From: Opitutaceae bacterium
GTDB lineage: Bacteria; Verrucomicrobiota; Verrucomicrobiae; Opitutales; Opitutaceae
NCBI GenBank assembly: GCA_031266495.1
Contig: JAISAX010000765.1
Coordinates: forward strand, 1 to 10,437
Length of the DNA stretch: 10,437 bases
Reading direction: 5' to 3'
Shown: in pieces, positions 1 to 6,772 of the stretch
Layout of the letters: the number at the start of each line of letters is the position of its first letter
Numbering within the stretch: position 1 is the stretch's first letter
Notes under the pieces: generated by a model
Seen by the model: only the letters and a program-made list of their open reading frames with translations
The model's database searches: none
What the model was told of the DNA's origin: nothing
Made by a program: the position numbers and the translations under genes

Positions 1-60
1 CCTGTCTTGTTGCTCGTTCTTCTCCCCTTGGTCTTCCGCTCTGATGTCGCTGGTGCTCAT
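1..60 (-). CDS. possible 5' end of an unidentified gene, cut by the window edge
   Basis: On the minus strand an ATG at 60 opens 20 codons without a stop before the window ends. They read MSTSDIRAEDQGEKNEQQDR, a very charged, hydrophilic N-terminus with no signal peptide. An in-frame TAA at 70-72 makes this ATG the first available start. A purine stretch (GTGGAAGG) sits directly against the start, too close for a normal ribosome binding site. It would follow leuS on the same strand after about 155 bases. Twenty open codons in GC-rich DNA are weak evidence, and the piece could instead be extragenic sequence. No family can be named. Confidence 0.25.
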   Translation of the reverse strand, partial: MSTSDIRAEDQGEKNEQQDR

Positions 61-123
61 CCTTCCACTTTATCACTCTTCCGGCGCTGGGGGGAGGGGG
101 CACTCACGCTTACGCTTACCGCG

Positions 124-140
124 GCCCCGCTACGCGGGGC
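124..140. repeat. GC hairpin, 7-bp stem
   Basis: GCCCCGC and GCGGGGC flank the loop TAC in a perfect 7-3-7 inverted repeat downstream of leuS. No T run follows on either strand, so it is not a classical intrinsic terminator. It may be a dispersed extragenic palindrome. Confidence 0.5.
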
Positions 141-153
141 AGTTGGCAAGGTT

Positions 154-171
154 GGCCCGCTCCGGCGGGCC
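154..171. terminator. GC hairpin after leuS, possible 3' end structure
   Basis: GGCCCGC and GCGGGCC pair around the loop TCCG (7-4-7, perfect). It lies about 45 bases past the leuS stop codon, where a 3'-end stabiliser or terminator would be expected. No U tract follows in the leuS direction, so a terminator role is only inferred. Confidence 0.3.
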
Positions 172-177
172 GCTGAT

Positions 178-212
178 GACTTTCGACTTTCCGACCTTCG
201 ACCTTGGACTGG
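178..212. repeat. degenerate 7-8-bp tandem repeat
   Basis: Four consecutive units read GACTTTC, GACTTTCC, GACCTTC and GACCTTG, followed by a partial GACTGG. They end just short of the leuS stop codon. The units differ mainly by C/T changes at one position and one extra base. This looks like a small extragenic repeat; nothing suggests coding. Confidence 0.6.
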
Positions 213-215
213 TCA

Positions 216-2906
216 CTACCCGACCACGAGGTTGAGGATGCGGCCGGGGACGTAGATCACTTTCCGGATCTCCTTGCCGGCGAGGTGCGGCGCGGCCTCG
301 GGCGCGGCTTGCGCGGCGGCGAGGGCGGCCTCCTGCGGGGCTCCGGCGGGGAGCAGGAGTTCGGCGCGCTTCCTGCCGTTCACCTGGAGCACGATTTTTT
401 GTTCGGTGGCCACGAGTTTGGCGGGATCGTACTCCGGCCACGGCGCGGCGAGGATCGTGCCCTGCTGGCCGAGGCGCGACCAGAGTTCCTCGCTCAGGTG
501 CGGCGCGAAGGGCGCGAGCAGCTTCAGGAACGCCAGCATGGTGCGGCGGCGCACGGTCGGCGCTTTCTGGAGCGCGTTGGCGAATATCATCATCTGCGAA
601 ATCGCCGTGTTGAATCGCAGGTTCCCGATGTCCTCGCCGACTTTCCTGATCGTCTCGTGCAGGAGCTTTTCGAGGTCGGGCGCCTCGATGGCGTCAACGT
701 CGATCGTGAGCCCGGCGCTGACGTTGCCGTCCTTGTCGATGACCTGGCGCCAGACTTTTTGCAGGAAGCGGTGCACGCCCTCGATGCCGTGCGGGTTCCA
801 CGGTTTTGTCGCCTCGAGCGGGCCGAGGAACATGAGGTAGAGGCGCAGCGTGTCGGCCCCGTGCGTGCGGATGATGTCGTCCGGGTTGACGGTGTTGCCG
901 CGGCTCTTGGACATCTTTTCGCCGTCCTCGCCAAGAATGATGCCCTGGTGGAAGAGCCGGGTGAAGGGCTCCGCTTGTTGCACGGCGCCGATGTCGAAGA
1001 GGACCTTGTGCCAGAAGCGCGCGTAGAGGAGGTGAAGGACGGCGTGCTCGGCGCCGCCGACGTAGAGATCGGGCATGCCCCAGTATTTCAGCAACCCGGG
1101 CGAGGCGAAGGCGTCGTCGTTTTCCGGATCGACGAAGCGCAGGTAATACCAGCAGGAGCCGGCCCACTGCGGCATGGTGTTGGTCTCGCGGCGGGCGCGA
1201 ATCCAGGCCGCGCCTTCGGGGCGCGGAGCGGTGGCGGGGACGGCTTCGCCGGTGGCGGCGTCGAGCCAGATTTCGAGCCAGCCGGTGACGTTGGCGAGCG
1301 GACTTTCGCCGGTGCCGCTGGGCAGGTAGCTCTCGACTTCGGGCAGCGTGAGCGGGAGCGCGGAGGCTGGCAGCGGGAGCGCGTACCAGGTTTTGCTGAC
1401 ATGCCCGGACCCAAGCCCGGAGTCGGAACCGGAACCGGAACCGGACGCAAGCCCGGAGCCGGACGCGGCGTTCTCCGTATAGGTGACGGGCGTCCGCGGG
1501 AAATCGGCGCGGCGCTCGGGCGTGGCGGCGGCGAGGGCGGCCTGGTAGTCGGCTTCGCTGACCCACACGATGGGGAAGGGTTCGCCCCAGTAGCGCTGGC
1601 GCGAGAAGAGCCAGTCGCGGAGCTTGTAGTTGACGGTGGGGGCGCCGCGGTGGCGGGCGGCGAGGTCGGCGATGATGCGTTTTTTCGCTTCGGCCACGGT
1701 CAGGCCGGCGTAGGGGCCGGAGTTGGTATTCAAGACGCCGTCGGCCTCGAACGCGGCCTTGTCGGGATCGGCTTCGGGCGCGCCGGGGGGGGGAGGGGGA
1801 GGGGTAACGACAGGGATGATCGGCAGGGCGAATTTTTTGGCGAATTCCCAATCGCGCTGGTCGTGCGCGGGCACGGCCATGATCGCGCCCGTGCCGTAGC
1901 CCATGATCACGTAGTCGGCGACCCAAACGGGGATGCGTTGCCCGTTGACCGGATTGATCGCGAACGAGCCGGTGGGCACGCCGGTTTTCGTGCCCTTGGC
2001 CAGGTCGGTGCGTTCGAGGTCGCTCTTGACGGCGGCGCGTTTGCGATAGGCGGCGACGGCCTCGCGCTGGCCGGGCGTGGTGAGCGCGTCCACGAGCGGG
2101 TGTTCGGGCGCGATGACCATGTAGGTGGCGCCGAAAAGGGTGTCGGGGCGCGTGGTGAAGACCTTCAGGTCGCCGAGCATTTCGTCCTCTAGGCGGAAGA
2201 GGATTTCCGCGCCTTCGCTGCGGCCGATCCAGGCTTCCTGCATACGTTTTGTCGAGTCGGGCCAGTCAACGTCCTTCAGGTCGGCGAGCAGACGTTCGGC
2301 GTAGGCGGTGATGCGCAGCACCCACTGGCGGAGGTTGCGGCGTTCGACGGGGTAGCCGCCGACTTCGGACTTGCCATCAACAATCTCCTCGTTGGCGAGC
2401 ACGGTGCGCAGTTCGGGGCACCACCAGACGGGGCGCTCGTCCACGTAGGCGAGGCCGCGTTTGAAGAGCTGCAGGAAAATCCACTGCGTCCAGCGGAAGT
2501 AGCGCGGGTCGGTGGTGTCGATCTCGCGCTCCCGGTCGTAGGAAAAGCCGAGCGCCTTGATCTGCCGGCGGAAGTTGGCGATGTTGTTCCGCGTGTTGGA
2601 GGCGGGGTGGGTGCCGGTCTTGACGGCGTGCTGCTCGGCGGGCAGGCCAAAGGCGTCCCAGCCGATGGGGTGCAGGACGTTGAAGCCGCGGGCGCGCTTG
2701 TAACGGGCAATGATGTCGGTGGCGGTGTAGCCCTCCGGATGGCCGATGTGCAGGCCCGCGCCCGAAGGATAGGGGAACATATCGAGCACGTAGTATTTGG
2801 GTTTCGACGTGTCGTTTCCGGCGCGAAAGGAGCGGTTTTCTTCCCAGAAGGTTTGCCAGTGAGGCTCGATCGTGAGGAAGTCGTAATCTTTGCAATGCGT
2901 AGCCAT
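216..2906 (-). CDS. leuS: leucyl-tRNA synthetase (class Ia)
   Basis: Charges tRNA-Leu with leucine in the cytoplasm and clears mischarged tRNA in its editing domain. The 896-residue product has the usual bacterial length. The ATP-site HIGH motif is at 53-56 and KMSKS at 664-668. The zinc-module-like stretch beginning [14 protein letters not shown] starts near 161. The editing domain shows the TTRPDT threonine region (251-256) and [16 protein letters not shown], whose Asp349 corresponds to the conserved editing aspartate. The C-terminal anticodon-binding region contains [12 protein letters not shown] (798-809). Two features are odd. Six consecutive prolines (369-374) lie in the editing domain. 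A Gly/Ser insertion (about 481-501) lies between the editing domain and the KMSKS part and is encoded by short DNA repeats. No strong ribosome binding site precedes the ATG at 2906. The start region overlaps the divergent protease gene. Identity is essentially certain. Confidence 0.97.
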   Translation of the reverse strand: MATHCKDYDFLTIEPHWQTFWEENRSFRAGNDTSKPKYYVLDMFPYPSGAGLHIGHPEGYTATDIIARYKRARGFNVLHPIGWDAFGLPAEQHAVKTGTHPASNTRNNIANFRRQIKALGFSYDREREIDTTDPRYFRWTQWIFLQLFKRGLAYVDERPVWWCPELRTVLANEEIVDGKSEVGGYPVERRNLRQWVLRITAYAERLLADLKDVDWPDSTKRMQEAWIGRSEGAEILFRLEDEMLGDLKVFTTRPDTLFGATYMVIAPEHPLVDALTTPGQREAVAAYRKRAAVKSDLERTDLAKGTKTGVPTGSFAINPVNGQRIPVWVADYVIMGYGTGAIMAVPAHDQRDWEFAKKFALPIIPVVTPPPPPPGAPEADPDKAAFEADGVLNTNSGPYAGLTVAEAKKRIIADLAARHRGAPTVNYKLRDWLFSRQRYWGEPFPIVWVSEADYQAALAAATPERRADFPRTPVTYTENAASGSGLASGSGSGSDSGLGSGHVSKTWYALPLPASALPLTLPEVESYLPSGTGESPLANVTGWLEIWLDAATGEAVPATAPRPEGAAWIRARRETNTMPQWAGSCWYYLRFVDPENDDAFASPGLLKYWGMPDLYVGGAEHAVLHLLYARFWHKVLFDIGAVQQAEPFTRLFHQGIILGEDGEKMSKSRGNTVNPDDIIRTHGADTLRLYLMFLGPLEATKPWNPHGIEGVHRFLQKVWRQVIDKDGNVSAGLTIDVDAIEAPDLEKLLHETIRKVGEDIGNLRFNTAISQMMIFANALQKAPTVRRRTMLAFLKLLAPFAPHLSEELWSRLGQQGTILAAPWPEYDPAKLVATEQKIVLQVNGRKRAELLLPAGAPQEAALAAAQAAPEAAPHLAGKEIRKVIYVPGRILNLVVG
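1404..1466 (-). repeat. microrepeat encoding the Gly/Ser insertion of LeuRS
   Basis: On the plus strand this stretch contains three successive CGGAAC hexamers followed by CGG, flanked by two copies of AAGCCCGGAG. It encodes about 21 residues that are almost only Gly and Ser, with a few Asp, Leu and Ala. Its repeat nature suggests the insertion grew by slippage inside leuS without breaking the frame. Confidence 0.7.
1785..1804 (+). repeat. interrupted G tract inside leuS (polyproline codons)
   Basis: The plus strand reads G9-A-G5-A-G4. On the coding strand this gives the six-proline run at LeuRS residues 369-374. The same type of purine tract recurs at 89-100, 3021-3036, 5754-5763 and 10404-10418. 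Confidence 0.8.
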
Positions 2907-4334
2907 CGGATAAATGCGATAAAACCCGCCACGTTGAAGGAAACCCTTGCCCGGTCAATCACTGCCGCCGCCGCCGTCGCACTGTTTTTCGGCGGTTGCG
3001 CGGGCGTCGGCGGCGTCGGCGGGGGGGGGGGAGGGGAGGAAGCGCCCGCCTCGGTCAACTCGGCCGGCATGTCGAAAGGTTTCAACCGCCTGCTCGAAGC
3101 CGTGGTGCGCATCGACGTGCGCGAAGAATCGTTCGAGGCGGGGACGCGGCGGTTCATCGCCGGCGTGGGCTCGGGGGTGATATTGTCCGACGACGGCCTG
3201 ATCCTGACGAACGCCCACGTGGCCAGCCCGCGAGCGGTCGAGCTGTCCGTGACGCTGGCCAACCTTGAGCGCGTCAACGCGAAACTCGTCGGCTGGGACC
3301 ACTGGACGGACCTCGCGCTCCTGCGGCTCGACCTCGACCACATGAAACGCCGCGGCCTGACCTTTACCTGGGCCGAGTTTGGCGATTCGGAAAAACTGTA
3401 TCCGGGCCAGACGGTTTACGCCGTCGGCACGCCGCACGGCCTCACGCGCACGGTGACACGCGGCATCATCTCCAACAACCGCCGCTATTTTTCCGACAAC
3501 CGCGGAGTCAAGGGCTACGAAACCGGCCTCTTCAACACCTGGTTGCAGACCGACGCGGCGATCAACCCCGGCAACTCCGGCGGGCCGCTGGTGGACGCCG
3601 ACGGCCGAGTGGTCGGCATCAACTCGCGCGGATATCTCGGCGCCGACAACCTCGCCTTTGCCATCCCCGCCTCCACGGCGCACCGCGTCCTGCAGGGGCT
3701 GGCCCGCGACGGCGCGATCACGCGCAGCTACATCGGCATCGTGCCGGGCGCGTTGCAGGACCTGGAGAGTTTTTACGCGCTGAAACAGAACACCGGACTG
3801 CTCGTCAACAGCGTCGATCCCGGCTCGCCGGCGGCGAAGGCCGGGCTGCGCGGCAGCGACATCGTGCTGTCGCTCGACGGCGCGGCGGTGGACGGACGTT
3901 TCCCCGAACAATTGCCACCAATCCTCAACCGCATCGCCAGCCAGCCCGTCGGCTCCACGGTGAAACTCGTCGTGAAACGCGGCGAGCAGACGACGCACCA
4001 CGCGATCGTCACCGAAAAACTCGAAAGCCGCCAGGGCGAGGAATGGGCCTTTGAAAAGTGGGGGCTGACCGTGCGGAAAGTATCACGCGCCTTCGCTCGC
4101 GAAAACCAGCTCGAGGACGACACCGGCCTGCTCGTGCTCGGAGTGCAGCGCGGATATCCGGCGGCGGTGGCCGGCCTCTCGCGAGGCGACATCATCACGA
4201 AGATCAACCGGCAACCCGTCACCACCCTGGAGGCCGGCAAGAAAGCCTACGACGCCTACGTGGAAAACCCCGCCGCCACGCTGATCGAGGCGCAGAGCGA
4301 CCGCCGCGTGTCGCTGTACGTGCTGAAACCGTAG
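2895..4334 (+). CDS. HtrA/DegP-like trypsin-family lipoprotein protease with two PDZ domains
   Basis: Predicted envelope serine protease of the S1C (HtrA/Deg) type, 479 residues from this ATG. A hydrophobic segment (about 21-34) ends in FFGGC, so Cys35 is a plausible though non-ideal lipobox cysteine. A Gly-rich linker follows. The triad is visible: His108 in TNAHV, Asp139 in DHWTDLALL and Ser228 in GNSGGP. Two PDZ domains follow, about 277-376 and 386-479, each with a GLLV...PAA.AGL..GDI-type core. The family degrades or refolds damaged envelope proteins, with the PDZ domains binding exposed C-termini; the substrate here is unknown. The start is uncertain. This ATG overlaps leuS by 12 bases on the opposite strand. 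An in-frame TTG at 2934 would give a shorter, more typical signal peptide. An 11-G run (3021-3031) lies just after the lipobox. It is followed by REP-like hairpins and faces the glycerate kinase convergently. Confidence 0.9.
   Translation: MRSHRINAIKPATLKETLARSITAAAAVALFFGGCAGVGGVGGGGGGEEAPASVNSAGMSKGFNRLLEAVVRIDVREESFEAGTRRFIAGVGSGVILSDDGLILTNAHVASPRAVELSVTLANLERVNAKLVGWDHWTDLALLRLDLDHMKRRGLTFTWAEFGDSEKLYPGQTVYAVGTPHGLTRTVTRGIISNNRRYFSDNRGVKGYETGLFNTWLQTDAAINPGNSGGPLVDADGRVVGINSRGYLGADNLAFAIPASTAHRVLQGLARDGAITRSYIGIVPGALQDLESFYALKQNTGLLVNSVDPGSPAAKAGLRGSDIVLSLDGAAVDGRFPEQLPPILNRIASQPVGSTVKLVVKRGEQTTHHAIVTEKLESRQGEEWAFEKWGLTVRKVSRAFARENQLEDDTGLLVLGVQRGYPAAVAGLSRGDIITKINRQPVTTLEAGKKAYDAYVENPAATLIEAQSDRRVSLYVLKP
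3021..3036 (+). repeat. 11-G homopolymer run in the protease linker
   Basis: Eleven consecutive G (3021-3031), then A and G4, encode glycines directly after the predicted lipidated cysteine. The frame is intact here. A change of one base would separate the signal peptide from the protease domain, so this is a candidate slippage site. Confidence 0.75.
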
Positions 4335-4346
4335 GGACGGCGGCAG

Positions 4347-4369
4347 GTGGCACGGGCATCTTGCCCGTG
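4347..4369 (+). repeat. REP-like hairpin, copy 1
   Basis: GTGG is followed directly by CACGGGCA, the loop TCT and TGCCCGTG, a perfect 8-3-8 stem. It begins 13 bases after the protease stop codon. GTGG heading a palindrome resembles REP elements mobilised by RAYT transposases; that link is inference. It may also stabilise or end the protease transcript. Confidence 0.7.
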
Positions 4370-4376
4370 TTCCGGA

Positions 4377-4400
4377 GTGGCATGGGCATCCTTGCCCATG
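4377..4400 (+). repeat. REP-like hairpin, copy 2
   Basis: GTGG is followed by CATGGGCA, the loop TCCT and TGCCCATG (8-4-8, perfect). It lies 30 bases after copy 1 in the same orientation. Compared with copy 1, one stem pair changed from C-G to T-A on both sides, so pairing is preserved. This supports selection on the fold. Confidence 0.7.
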
Positions 4401-4435
4401 ATCCGGGGAGCCGGAGGGCGGCGCGGCGCGCCGTC

Positions 4436-4459
4436 CACGGGCAGGGATGCCCGTACCAC
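4436..4459 (-). repeat. REP-like hairpin, copy 3, inverted
   Basis: Read on the minus strand: GTGG, T, ACGGGCA, loop TCCC, TGCCCGT. It faces copies 1 and 2 across a GC-rich spacer containing the palindrome GGCGCGCC. It ends against the glycerate kinase stop codon. Two inverted units of this kind form a REPIN-like pair. Confidence 0.65.
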
Positions 4460-4460
4460 G

Positions 4461-5687
4461 TCAGAATACCTCGCGCGTGGCGCGCGCCAGATTTGCGGCG
4501 CCCTCGCACAGAGCCTGTTCCAGCGGCATGCCGGCCGGCGTGATGACATGCACGCCCGCATCGGCGCCCGTGACGGCGTCGGCCCGGCCGCAGAAAACAC
4601 GCGTCGGCTTCCCGAGTTCGCGGGCGCGGGCAACGAGCGCGCCGGGGCCCTTGCCGGAAAGCGAACTGGCGTCGTAACTGCCTTCGCCGGTGATGACGAG
4701 ATCGGCGGCGGCGATCCGGGCGTCGAGATCGAGCCAGGCGGAAACGAACGCGTTGCCCGGCACGAGGCGCGTTCCCGCCACTCCCGCCGCCCCCGCCGTC
4801 CCCGTTCCTCCGGCCACGCAGAGCAGCCCGAACGCGGTGCCGCCCGCCGCGCCGGCGCCGGGCGTGTCGGCGAGCGAGAGCGGCTGTCCGGCAAATTCGC
4901 AGAGCAGCCGCGCCATGCGGGCGGCGGCGGCGTCCATTGCCGGGATGTCCGCGACGGCCAGTCCCTTTTGCGGACCGTAAACGGCGGCCGCGCCGTCGGG
5001 GCCGAGGAGCGGATTGGTCACGTCGCAAGCGATGAAGAGCGGCGGCCAGGCCGGATGCCAGCGACCGCCGATACGGCGGATTTTTCCCCAGCGGGCGGGA
5101 GCGAGTCCGCACGAGAAGGGCGACAGCGGCCGGCCGTGTGTATCGAGAAACTCGATGCCAAGAGCGGCGAGCGCGCCGACGCCGAGGTCGCTGGTGGCGC
5201 TGCCGCCGATGCCGAGCACGAGGGCGGCGGGCCGCCGGCGAATCGCTTCCCGCAGGAGCTGCCCGGCGCCGAAAGTCGAGGTTTTCCATGGGTCGCGTTT
5301 TTCCGGCGGCAGCAACACGATGCCGCTGGCCCGGGCGAGATCGACGAGAGCGACCGTGGCGCCGGCGCCGCCCTCCGCGGCCTCGCCGGCCTCGTCGCCG
5401 GGCAACCCGAGTCGCCGGCGGATTTCCGGACGTAATGAGGAAACGGGTACGATCCCGAAGCCGGCCTCGACCGGCTCCCCGCGCGGCCCCTCGACCCGCA
5501 TTTTCCCAAAACCCCCGCCGGCGGCGCGGGTGAGGATTTCGCAAAACCCGTCGCCGCCATCGGTGAGCGGGCAGATATCGTGCGACCATCCGGGCCGGGT
5601 CTCGCGCAGCGCGTCCGCGACGGCGTCGCATGCCTGCGGGGCGGTGAGCGAGTGCTTGAACTTGTCGAGAGCAATGAGGACGCGCAT
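4461..5687 (-). CDS. glycerate kinase, type 1 (GlxK/GarK family)
   Basis: Phosphorylates D-glycerate with ATP, usually to 2-phosphoglycerate, feeding glyoxylate, galactarate or glucarate breakdown into glycolysis. The 408 residues are slightly above the usual length of about 380. Family landmarks, in order, are IALDKFKHSL (5-14), LTDGGDGF (41-48), GIGGSATSDLGVGALAALG (159-177), ACDVTNPLLGPDGAAAVYG (220-238), PGAGAAGGTAFG (276-287) and DLVITGEGSYDASSLSGKG (329-347). An Ala/Gly-rich low-complexity stretch at about 292-305 explains part of the extra length. It lies 51 bases behind the membrane-protein gene on the same strand, so the two may be co-transcribed. No clear ribosome binding site is seen. 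Whether it makes 2- or 3-phosphoglycerate cannot be read from the sequence. Confidence 0.92.
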   Translation of the reverse strand: MRVLIALDKFKHSLTAPQACDAVADALRETRPGWSHDICPLTDGGDGFCEILTRAAGGGFGKMRVEGPRGEPVEAGFGIVPVSSLRPEIRRRLGLPGDEAGEAAEGGAGATVALVDLARASGIVLLPPEKRDPWKTSTFGAGQLLREAIRRRPAALVLGIGGSATSDLGVGALAALGIEFLDTHGRPLSPFSCGLAPARWGKIRRIGGRWHPAWPPLFIACDVTNPLLGPDGAAAVYGPQKGLAVADIPAMDAAAARMARLLCEFAGQPLSLADTPGAGAAGGTAFGLLCVAGGTGTAGAAGVAGTRLVPGNAFVSAWLDLDARIAAADLVITGEGSYDASSLSGKGPGALVARARELGKPTRVFCGRADAVTGADAGVHVITPAGMPLEQALCEGAANLARATREVF

Positions 5688-5738
5688 GGGAACATCGGAT
5701 ACCCCGCCCGACGATGATGTCGATCCGGACTTCGTGAC

Positions 5739-6395
5739 TTACCGGTCCGGCACGGGGGGAGGGCGGGCAGCATGGGCCGCGAGTGTGCGGGCCATCACCG
5801 CCATCTCGATCACGGAAAAGAGCAGCAACGCATACCCGAAGAGTTCGGTGCTTTCTTCCGCCATCGTCTTGGCGATCTTGACGTAACCCTCCTGCAACGC
5901 CGTCCGCCAGAGATACCGGGTGCCGAACAGGCGGGAGAACACATAGGTAGTCAGAAAACCGCCCATGAACAGGCCGCAGGCCGAGGAAGGCAGGTAAAGT
6001 TTCATGCCGGCCAGCAAGGACAGCCGGTTTTTCCAGATGTGGAAAAAGACGATGGCGAGGATGGAAAACACGAGCACCTGCCAGCAGCCGTCGAAGACAT
6101 ATTCGTCGAGAAAGGCGTCGCATTCCCTGATGAAGGAAACCCCCGCAAAGGTCGCAAGCAGCAGGGCGGCGTGCCGGATTTCCGATCCGCCGCGCCAGAT
6201 CCGCAGGCCGGTCACGGTCGAGACGAGGAGCACCACCAGTTGCGTCATCTCCACCCATGAAGTCTCCCCGAATCGCTCCGGACCGCTCCGGGCATCCCGG
6301 TAGATGAGGTATGAAATGCACAGGATTCCGGCAATGTAGGCCGCAAAACGGGCGAGGGCCGGAAGCATGGCTTTGATTGAAGATATCGGTGTCAT
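5739..6395 (-). CDS. six-helix integral membrane protein of unknown function
   Basis: Encodes 218 residues with about six predicted membrane helices, near 13-32, 47-66, 74-90, 104-121, 134-155 and 185-206. No family was recognised. The loop between helices 3 and 4 holds acidic RECDAFLDEYVFDG (90-103). The loop after helix 5 carries ALQEGYVKIAKTMAEESTELFG. These polar, acidic segments look the most likely to be functional. The C-terminus is proline-rich (RPPPVPDR) and is encoded over a G6-A-G3 tract. The ATG at 6395 is preceded by a perfect 18-bp palindrome and no ribosome binding site. A second ATG at 6368 starts immediately before helix 1 and is an alternative. Glycerate kinase follows on the same strand after 51 bases, suggesting an operon. 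That proximity alone does not show a transport role. Confidence 0.8.
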   Translation of the reverse strand: MTPISSIKAMLPALARFAAYIAGILCISYLIYRDARSGPERFGETSWVEMTQLVVLLVSTVTGLRIWRGGSEIRHAALLLATFAGVSFIRECDAFLDEYVFDGCWQVLVFSILAIVFFHIWKNRLSLLAGMKLYLPSSACGLFMGGFLTTYVFSRLFGTRYLWRTALQEGYVKIAKTMAEESTELFGYALLLFSVIEMAVMARTLAAHAARPPPVPDR

Positions 6396-6412
6396 TTTGT
6401 ATGGATACAAAA
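6395..6412. promoter_or_regulatory. 18-bp perfect palindrome touching the membrane-protein start
   Basis: TTTTGTATGGATACAAAA is an 8-2-8 perfect inverted repeat whose last base is part of the ATG at 6395. It is AT-rich within GC-rich DNA. GTAT-N2-ATAC symmetry is typical of dimeric repressor sites such as those of the GntR family. A bound protein here would block initiation of the membrane protein and probably of glycerate kinase. The regulator is unknown. Confidence 0.5.
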
Positions 6413-6551
6413 GGTTTTTGCAGGACAGCGGCATGGTCGCCGCACCACGGCCCGGCTCTCCGATGGTGGAACCTGGCCTGGCGGACGACGTGGCAGGGAG
6501 CCGCCCGGGAGAGTGGCCAGCAGACACCGGGCGGGGGCGAAGTGCAATAGC

Positions 6552-6580
6552 GTAATATTCAGGATGTAACATCAGGATAA
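6552..6580 (-). promoter_or_regulatory. weak sigma70-like promoter candidate for the membrane-protein gene
   Basis: On the minus strand TTATCC and TATTAC are separated by exactly 17 bases, matching the -35 and -10 consensus at 3 of 6 and 4 of 6 positions. The stretch is locally AT-rich and also carries ATCCTGA twice, 13 bases apart. It would give a leader of about 150 bases before the ATG at 6395. The match is weak. Confidence 0.2.
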
Positions 6581-6705
6581 ATACGGAGTTGATCTGACGG
6601 TTATGCCCGCTCGCCTTCCTGTCACCGGCCTCGTCGGGCCGGGTGCCATTGCCATTCGCGTGCGCCGCCGGTGCGTTTTCAGAGGCCGCGGAGGGGCAAC
6701 GCGCC

Positions 6706-6729
6706 CACGGGCAAGGATGCCCGTGCCAC
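6706..6729 (-). repeat. REP-like hairpin, copy 4
   Basis: Read on the minus strand: GTGG, CACGGGCA, loop TCCT, TGCCCGTG, a perfect 8-4-8 stem. It lies about 45 bases past the epimerase stop codon, in the direction of that gene's transcription. It is the same element as the three copies at 4347-4459. The rest of the gap 6396-6772 shows no gene. Confidence 0.7.
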
Positions 6730-6772
6730 GCGGAGAGGCTGCGGGAGCAGGCAACAGGGGCGTCTGCCGCCG

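Noticed and set aside
204..2192. A 662-codon plus-strand open frame opposite leuS
   Set aside because: It is a GC-rich antisense shadow of leuS; its product is Gly/Arg/Asp-rich with no domain, while leuS has all synthetase motifs.
2953..2958. TTGACC on the minus strand as a -35 box for leuS
   Set aside because: No acceptable -10 element lies 16-19 bases downstream.
4219..6321. A 700-codon minus-strand frame spanning glycerate kinase and the membrane protein
   Set aside because: It is an out-of-frame shadow, arginine-rich, and includes translated REP-like hairpins.
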